Part shown: piece after piece, positions 60,275 to 64,000 of the stretch | How the letters are laid out: the number at the start of each line of letters is the position of its first letter | How positions within the stretch are numbered: the stretch's first letter is position 1 | NCBI GenBank assembly: GCA_031551695.1 | Contig: JAVBNG010000023.1 | Coordinates: 1-64,000, forward strand | From: JAAYCI01 sp031551695 | GTDB taxonomy: Bacteria; Bacillota; Clostridia; Oscillospirales; Ruminococcaceae | Length of the DNA: 64,000 nt | Reading direction: 5' to 3' | Program-made: the position numbers and the translations under genes | Notes under the pieces: model-generated | What the model saw: the letters and a program-made list of their open reading frames with translations, nothing else | Databases searched by the model: none | Told to the model about the DNA's origin: nothing

Positions 60275-60769
60275 TCAGTCCTTTGCCGCAGCGTTGTTTT
60301 GCTTGCCGGATACATTCTCGATATCGATGCGCACCACGCAGGTGTGGGCCAACGTGGCCTCCACCACTTCGCGGATGCGCGCGCCCATGTCCGGAAAATA
60401 TTTTTCGGTCAGGGCCGTCAGTGCGGCGGCGGCTTCCTCCTCGTCCTGCACCACGGCGGCGCGGCCGTCGGCCACAACGCTTGTATAGGCCACGGTAAAA
60501 TCCCCGTTGTAAACGGCCCGCTGCGGCCCCACCACGGTAAAGCAAACCCGCGGCTCATTCCGAAGATTGTCTAGCTTTTCGCCCTTTGTGGCGCAGTGGA
60601 AATAAATCGCGCCGTCCCGCACCACGTAAGACAGCGGCACCCCGTGGGGCCGGCCGTCCGCGCCCACCGTGGCCAGCACACCGTATTCCCCCTCTTGCAG
60701 GCAGCGCATGGCCCCCGCCTGTTCCATCAGCCTGTCTTTGCGCAGCATCGCGCGGAATTTGTTCTGCAT
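60275..60769 (-). CDS. Pyridoxamine 5'-phosphate oxidase-family flavin-binding protein (NimA-like)
   Basis: 164 residues. EGEYGVLATVGADGRPHGVPLSYVVRDGAIYFHCATKGEKLDNLRNEPRVCFTVVG is the split-barrel FMN-binding core of the NimA/HugZ-like subgroup, including the H-x-x-x-G/K loop. Such proteins reduce nitro compounds or bind flavin or heme; the role here is unknown. ATG at 60769 with AAAGGAGA. First gene of a two-gene unit with the GNAT protein. Confidence 0.88.
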   Translation of the reverse strand: MQNKFRAMLRKDRLMEQAGAMRCLQEGEYGVLATVGADGRPHGVPLSYVVRDGAIYFHCATKGEKLDNLRNEPRVCFTVVGPQRAVYNGDFTVAYTSVVADGRAAVVQDEEEAAAALTALTEKYFPDMGARIREVVEATLAHTCVVRIDIENVSGKQNNAAAKD

Positions 60770-60810
60770 GGCACGGTTCTCCTTTTGTTGGTTTTTTGCA
60801 ATACAACTTC

Positions 60811-60839
60811 ATCTTAGAGCATCCGCACACTCCTGTCAA
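60811..60839 (-). promoter_or_regulatory. Predicted promoter of the split-barrel/GNAT pair
   Basis: TTGACA (60839-60834) and TAAGAT (60816-60811), spacer 17 bp. Confidence 0.7.
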
Positions 60840-60923
60840 ATAACGAACAGTTGTTATATTTTAAACAGCCGTTCCTGTTTTTCCGTGCCAAACGGATAAG
60901 CGATGTTTTTCCGCCTCAGCCCC

Positions 60924-60952
60924 TTTTCATCCGTCCAAATTTTTGCTATAAT
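60924..60952 (+). promoter_or_regulatory. Predicted promoter of the tRNA gene
   Basis: TTTTCA at 60924-60929 and TATAAT at 60947-60952, spacer 17 bp; predicted start about ten bases before the tRNA. Confidence 0.7.
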
Positions 60953-60968
60953 ATGGGCTGTGCTGTGG

Positions 60969-61045
60969 GGGCCTTTAGCTCAGTTGGTTAGAGCATCCGG
61001 CTCATAACCGGACGGTCCCGGGTTCAAGTCCCTGATGGCCCACCA
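60969..61045 (+). tRNA. tRNA with CAT anticodon (Met elongator or lysidine-dependent Ile2)
   Basis: 77 nt including encoded CCA. Cloverleaf: acceptor GGGCCTT with ATGGCCC, D-stem GCTC/GAGC, anticodon stem TCCGG/CCGGA with loop CTCATAA, T-loop TTCAAGT. Two unpaired positions: T-T at acceptor pair 6-67 and C-T at T-stem pair 50-64. The GGGCCTTTAGCTC..GGCTCATAACC run resembles Bacillota Ile2(CAT) as much as elongator Met, so identity is left open. Confidence 0.9.
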
Positions 61046-61056
61046 TGAGATAGGAA

Positions 61057-61100
61057 GAAAACGCCGTGCCTGCAAAGGATTTCGGCGTTTTCTTTGTTTT
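61057..61100 (+). terminator. Terminator of the tRNA gene
   Basis: GAAAACGCCG pairs with CGGCGTTTTC (61057-61066 and 61083-61092), followed by TTTGTTTT. Confidence 0.88.
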
Positions 61101-61353
61101 GGCTTATGAATTGACTATGGATTTGCCCGGCATCAAGTGTGCCGGAAGACGGTAGTAAAACTTCGCAGCTTGACTGCCTGCACACCGCAGCACCATTCGT
61201 TCTGTATATTGACAGACACGCTTTTGCCATTTTTAACGGGCCGCGGGCTTTTGGGTTAACTTTTGATGCCTGGTATGGTATACTAAAGATGTATACGCAC
61301 CGGCGCCCCACAAGGGCGAACAACCGCTCCTGCAGCTTTGGAGGATTGGATTT
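61101..61353. other. Intergenic region between the tRNA terminator and thyA
   Basis: Contains a consensus TTGACA at 61209-61214 with a weak TTTAAC 17 bp downstream, and the stronger thyA promoter at 61256-61284. No coding frame or RNA is supported. Confidence 0.45.
61256..61284 (+). promoter_or_regulatory. Predicted promoter of thyA-folA
   Basis: TTAACT at 61256-61261 and TATACT at 61279-61284, spacer 17 bp, with TGG as extended -10 element. Confidence 0.65.
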
Positions 61354-62184
61354 TTGAGCAAAGCGGATTCTGTTTTCATCGAGAACTGCCAAAAAATTCT
61401 GGCGGACGGCTTTTGGGATTCAGACTATGATGTGCGCCCCAAATGGGAAGACGGCGCCCCGGCCCACACCGTGAAATGTTTCGGCCTGGTGAACCGGTAC
61501 GATTTGCAAAAGGAGTTTCCCGTGCTTACCCTGCGCAAAACCAATTTTCGTGCCGCCATAGACGAAATTTTGTGGATCTGGCAAAAAAAATCGGCCAATG
61601 TGAAGGACCTGGACAGCCATATCTGGGACGCCTGGGCCGACGACGAGGGCAGCATCGGCAAAGCCTATGGCTACCAGCTGGGCGTGCGCCACGAATACCA
61701 CGAAGGTTCTTTTGACCAGGTGGACCGCGTGCTGTACGACCTGAAAAACAACCCCCTGTCGCGGCGCATTATGACGAACCTTTACAACCATCACGACCTG
61801 CACGAGATGAACCTGTACCCTTGCGCCTATTCCGTCACCTTTAACGTTACGGCGGGGCGGCTGAACGCCATTTTGAACCAACGCTCCCAGGACATGCTGG
61901 TGGCGAACAACTGGAACGTGTGCCAGTACGCTGCCCTGGTACACATGTTGGCGCAGGTAAGCGGCCTTGTGGCCGGCGAGCTGGTGCACGTGATTGCCGA
62001 CGCCCATATCTACGACCGGCATATCCCCATTGTGGAAGACCTGATCCGACAGGCGCCGTTTGCCGCGCCCACCTTTGTAATGGACCGAACCGTCACCGAT
62101 TTTTACGCCTTCACTGTGGGGCAGTTCACCCTTGAAAATTACCGGTTCCACCCGTTCAAGCACAAAATACCTGTTGCGGTTTAA
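61354..62184 (+). CDS. thyA: Thymidylate synthase
   Basis: 276 residues. It methylates dUMP using methylene-tetrahydrofolate. Phosphate-binding and catalytic parts: GLVNRYDLQKEFPVLTLRKTNFRAAIDEILW near the N-terminus, nucleophile Cys157 in NLYPCAYSVTF, QRSQDMLVANNWNV with the Arg and dUMP Asn, and VIADAHIYDRHIP. Start is TTG with GGAGGA ten bases upstream. folA follows 44 bp downstream; the product dihydrofolate is recycled by it. Confidence 0.95.
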   Translation: MSKADSVFIENCQKILADGFWDSDYDVRPKWEDGAPAHTVKCFGLVNRYDLQKEFPVLTLRKTNFRAAIDEILWIWQKKSANVKDLDSHIWDAWADDEGSIGKAYGYQLGVRHEYHEGSFDQVDRVLYDLKNNPLSRRIMTNLYNHHDLHEMNLYPCAYSVTFNVTAGRLNAILNQRSQDMLVANNWNVCQYAALVHMLAQVSGLVAGELVHVIADAHIYDRHIPIVEDLIRQAPFAAPTFVMDRTVTDFYAFTVGQFTLENYRFHPFKHKIPVAV

Positions 62185-62228
62185 GGGGGTTTTCCCCGCG
62201 CAAATGCGGCCAAAAGGAGACGCGTGAT

Positions 62229-62747
62229 ATGAAGCTGATTGTTGCTGTGGACGAAAACTGGGGCATTGGCAAGGACAATAGCCTCCTGTTCTCTATTCCA
62301 GAGGACATGGCCTTTTTCCGTACGGCAACAAAAGGCAAAATTGTGGTGATGGGCCGCTTAACTTTGCAATCTCTGCCGGGCTGCGCCCCGCTGAAGAACC
62401 GGGAAAACATCGTTTTGACCCAGAACGCCACTTTCGCCTGCGACGGCGCGCAAATTTGCACCACCGTCCAGCAACTGTGCGATATTTTAAGCAGGTATAA
62501 CAGTGATGACATTTTCATCATCGGAGGAGACTCTATCTATAATCAATTTTTTGACTGTTGCGAAGAGGCCTATATTACCAAGGTTTTTGCCGATGGTTCG
62601 GCAGATAAGTTTTTTCCGAACCTAGACAATCTTCCAAATTGGCAGCAGATTGAACAATCTGACACCAAAAGCATTGAAAATCTTGAATATTGTTTTTGCA
62701 CTTATAAAAATAGCGCTGTGAAACCTGTTGCCTCCCTGTGCGGCTGA
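62229..62747 (+). CDS. folA: Dihydrofolate reductase
   Basis: 172 residues. LIVAVDENWGIGKDNSLLFSIPEDMAFFR (with the catalytic acidic residue), VVMGRLTLQSLPG, NIVLTQNATF and DIFIIGGDSIYNQFF are the family motifs. AAGGAG precedes the ATG. It regenerates tetrahydrofolate after thyA. From about 62480 to the end the gene is clearly AT-richer than its first half and its neighbours, which suggests mosaic origin or relaxed codon choice. Confidence 0.95.
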   Translation: MKLIVAVDENWGIGKDNSLLFSIPEDMAFFRTATKGKIVVMGRLTLQSLPGCAPLKNRENIVLTQNATFACDGAQICTTVQQLCDILSRYNSDDIFIIGGDSIYNQFFDCCEEAYITKVFADGSADKFFPNLDNLPNWQQIEQSDTKSIENLEYCFCTYKNSAVKPVASLCG

Positions 62748-62798
62748 GGGCTTCCGCCTGGCCATGCCGCCGCCCAAAACCAATCAAACTCTCTACCG

Positions 62799-62823
62799 CA
62801 AGCGCACATTTTTTGTGCGCTTG
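62799..62823 (+). other. 10-bp hairpin before citrate synthase
   Basis: CAAGCGCACA and TGTGCGCTTG pair around five T. No T run follows, so termination after folA would be weak. Confidence 0.45.
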
Positions 62824-62865
62824 CCCTTCAATATAACCTTCTATTTTGGAAAGGAGAATCGTGAT

Positions 62866-64000
62866 ATGCCAAACGACATGAATTATTCTGAAGTGACACC
62901 TGCAATTGAGGCCCTGTCCAAAATGTGCACCGGGCGCGTCATCCCCAGCGAATTGTATGTGGACTACAAGGTGAACCGCGGCCTGCGCGATATGAGCGGC
63001 AACGGCGTGCTGGCCGGCCTTACCAATATCTCCCAGGTGACGGCAAAAAAAATGGTGGACGGCGTGGAAGTGCCCATGGACGGCAAGCTGTATTACCAGG
63101 GCATTGACGTGGAGGACATTGTGGCGGGCTTTTTGAAGGAAGACCGCTTCGGCTTCGAGGAAACGGTGTACCTGCTGCTGTTTGGCCATTTGCCGAACCA
63201 GGGCGAACTTTCTGAATTTGCCCGGCTGCTGAAAAGTTATATGTCGCTGCCGCCGAAGTTCGCGCGGGATGTCATCATGAAAGCCCCCAGTAAGGACATG
63301 ATGAACACCCTGGCGCGCAGCGTTCTTACCTTATATTATTATGATGAAAACGCAGACGATATTTCCATTCCCAACGTCCTGCGCCAGGTTATCCAGCTGA
63401 TCGCAAAATTCCCGCTGCTTGCCACCTACGGCTACCAGGCGTACAACCACTATGAAAAAGACCAGAGCCTATTTATCCACCAGCCGGACCAAACCCTCTC
63501 CTACGCCGAAAATATCTTGCATGTTTTGCGGGCAGACCAGCAATACACGGCGCTGGAGGCCAAAATATTGGACATGGCGCTTGTGCTGCACGCCGAGCAC
63601 GGCGGCGGCAACAACTCCACCTTCACCATCCATGTGGTGTCTTCCTCCGCCACCGACACCTACAGCAGCGTGGCCGCTGCCCTTGGCAGCCTGAAGGGCC
63701 CGAAGCACGGCGGCGCGAACATCAAAGTGTGCGGCATGATGAACGACATGATGGGCACACTGACCGACTGGAACGACGAAGCGCAAATTGCAGACTACCT
63801 TGAAAAACTGCTGCACAAAGAGGCCTATGACCGCGCCGGGCTTATTTACGGCATCGGCCACGCCATTTATTCCCTCAGCGACCCACGCGCCCGCGTGTTC
63901 GAAAGCTTTGTAAAGGATCTGAGCGTTGAAAAAGGCCGCGAGAAGGAGTACAAACTGTACGCCGACGTGGCGCGGCTGGCGCCGGAGATCATTGCGAAAG
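62866..64000 (+). CDS. Citrate synthase (3'-truncated by window edge)
   Basis: At least 378 residues, still open at the window end. It condenses acetyl-CoA and oxaloacetate. Recognisable are YYQGIDVEDIVAGF, EETVYLLLFGHLPNQGEL, active-site His in VLHAEHGGGNNSTF, GSLKGPKHGGAN, and the second His in YGIGHAIYSLSDPRA. The ATG follows AAAGGAG. The type with an N-terminal about 50-residue extension before the core is common in clostridia. Whether it is citrate or methylcitrate synthase cannot be told without the C-terminus. Confidence 0.93.
   Translation, partial: MPNDMNYSEVTPAIEALSKMCTGRVIPSELYVDYKVNRGLRDMSGNGVLAGLTNISQVTAKKMVDGVEVPMDGKLYYQGIDVEDIVAGFLKEDRFGFEETVYLLLFGHLPNQGELSEFARLLKSYMSLPPKFARDVIMKAPSKDMMNTLARSVLTLYYYDENADDISIPNVLRQVIQLIAKFPLLATYGYQAYNHYEKDQSLFIHQPDQTLSYAENILHVLRADQQYTALEAKILDMALVLHAEHGGGNNSTFTIHVVSSSATDTYSSVAAALGSLKGPKHGGANIKVCGMMNDMMGTLTDWNDEAQIADYLEKLLHKEAYDRAGLIYGIGHAIYSLSDPRARVFESFVKDLSVEKGREKEYKLYADVARLAPEIIAK

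Overview
The window is one GC-rich bacterial chromosome segment that fits Bacillota, class Clostridia, most like the Oscillospiraceae/Ruminococcaceae. The evidence is the gene set: a BadF/HgdC-type double activase, type III pantothenate kinase, two ECF-transporter S components, DUF554, YqeG, a 58-residue S21, class III fructose-bisphosphatase, a PurO-like IMP cyclohydrolase and a MocR regulator. Strong AGGAGG-type ribosome sites, frequent TTG/GTG starts and TTGACA/TATAAT promoters agree. There is no rRNA, CRISPR array, transposase or phage gene. The left edge starts next to a probably truncated or frameshifted gene, and the right edge cuts citrate synthase.

Layout. 0-2.4 kb: a BTAD transcription factor with a degenerate GGDEF-like tail and an unknown partner. 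2.4-4.6 kb: a MocR regulator divergent from an ECF S component. 4.7-7.4 kb: a minus-strand operon (glycosidase-like lipid-anchored protein, membrane protein, alpha/beta hydrolase). 7.8-12.2 kb: a two-gene form of the large acyl-CoA dehydratase activase protein. 12.2-22.1 kb: housekeeping genes (DUF554, S9 peptidase, Cof-type HAD, DUF2804, exonuclease III, tyrosine phosphatase, NnrD, HD protein, NagD-like HAD). 22.2-26.2 kb: a TcaA-like zinc-ribbon membrane protein and a VanY-like carboxypeptidase. 26.3-34.3 kb: PurO, AroF, parvulin isomerase, YqeG, rpsU, a large low-complexity membrane protein, CoaX and a CdaR/PucR-type regulator.

34.6-43.0 kb is a continuous plus-strand envelope block: ftsE, ftsX, an EnvC/PcsB-like M23 hydrolase, an S41 protein, a rhamnosyltransferase-like GT2 and rfbA, rfbD, rfbB. 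The S41 protein has Ala where its catalytic Ser should be. This order suggests co-expression of division-linked wall cleavage and dTDP-rhamnose decoration. proBA and a membrane protein follow. 46-54 kb: glmM with a GlmU-like beta-helix protein, a second ECF S component, and a minus-strand leuA-leuB-alcohol dehydrogenase unit with a structured leader. 54-64 kb: ZIP transporter, a C39-like cysteine peptidase, YjbQ, class III FBPase, GNAT, a flavin-split-barrel protein, a CAT-anticodon tRNA, thyA, folA and citrate synthase.

Most noteworthy: two enzyme-family proteins have lost their defining residue (the PLP lysine of MocR is Arg331; the S41 serine is Ala301). There is an orphan minus-strand small-RNA candidate at 49.3-49.4 kb, whose terminator pairs fully only on that strand. 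A 22-bp perfect inverted repeat plus attenuator-like terminator lies ahead of leuA. A dispersed intergenic repeat occurs at 26.2 and 47.6 kb.
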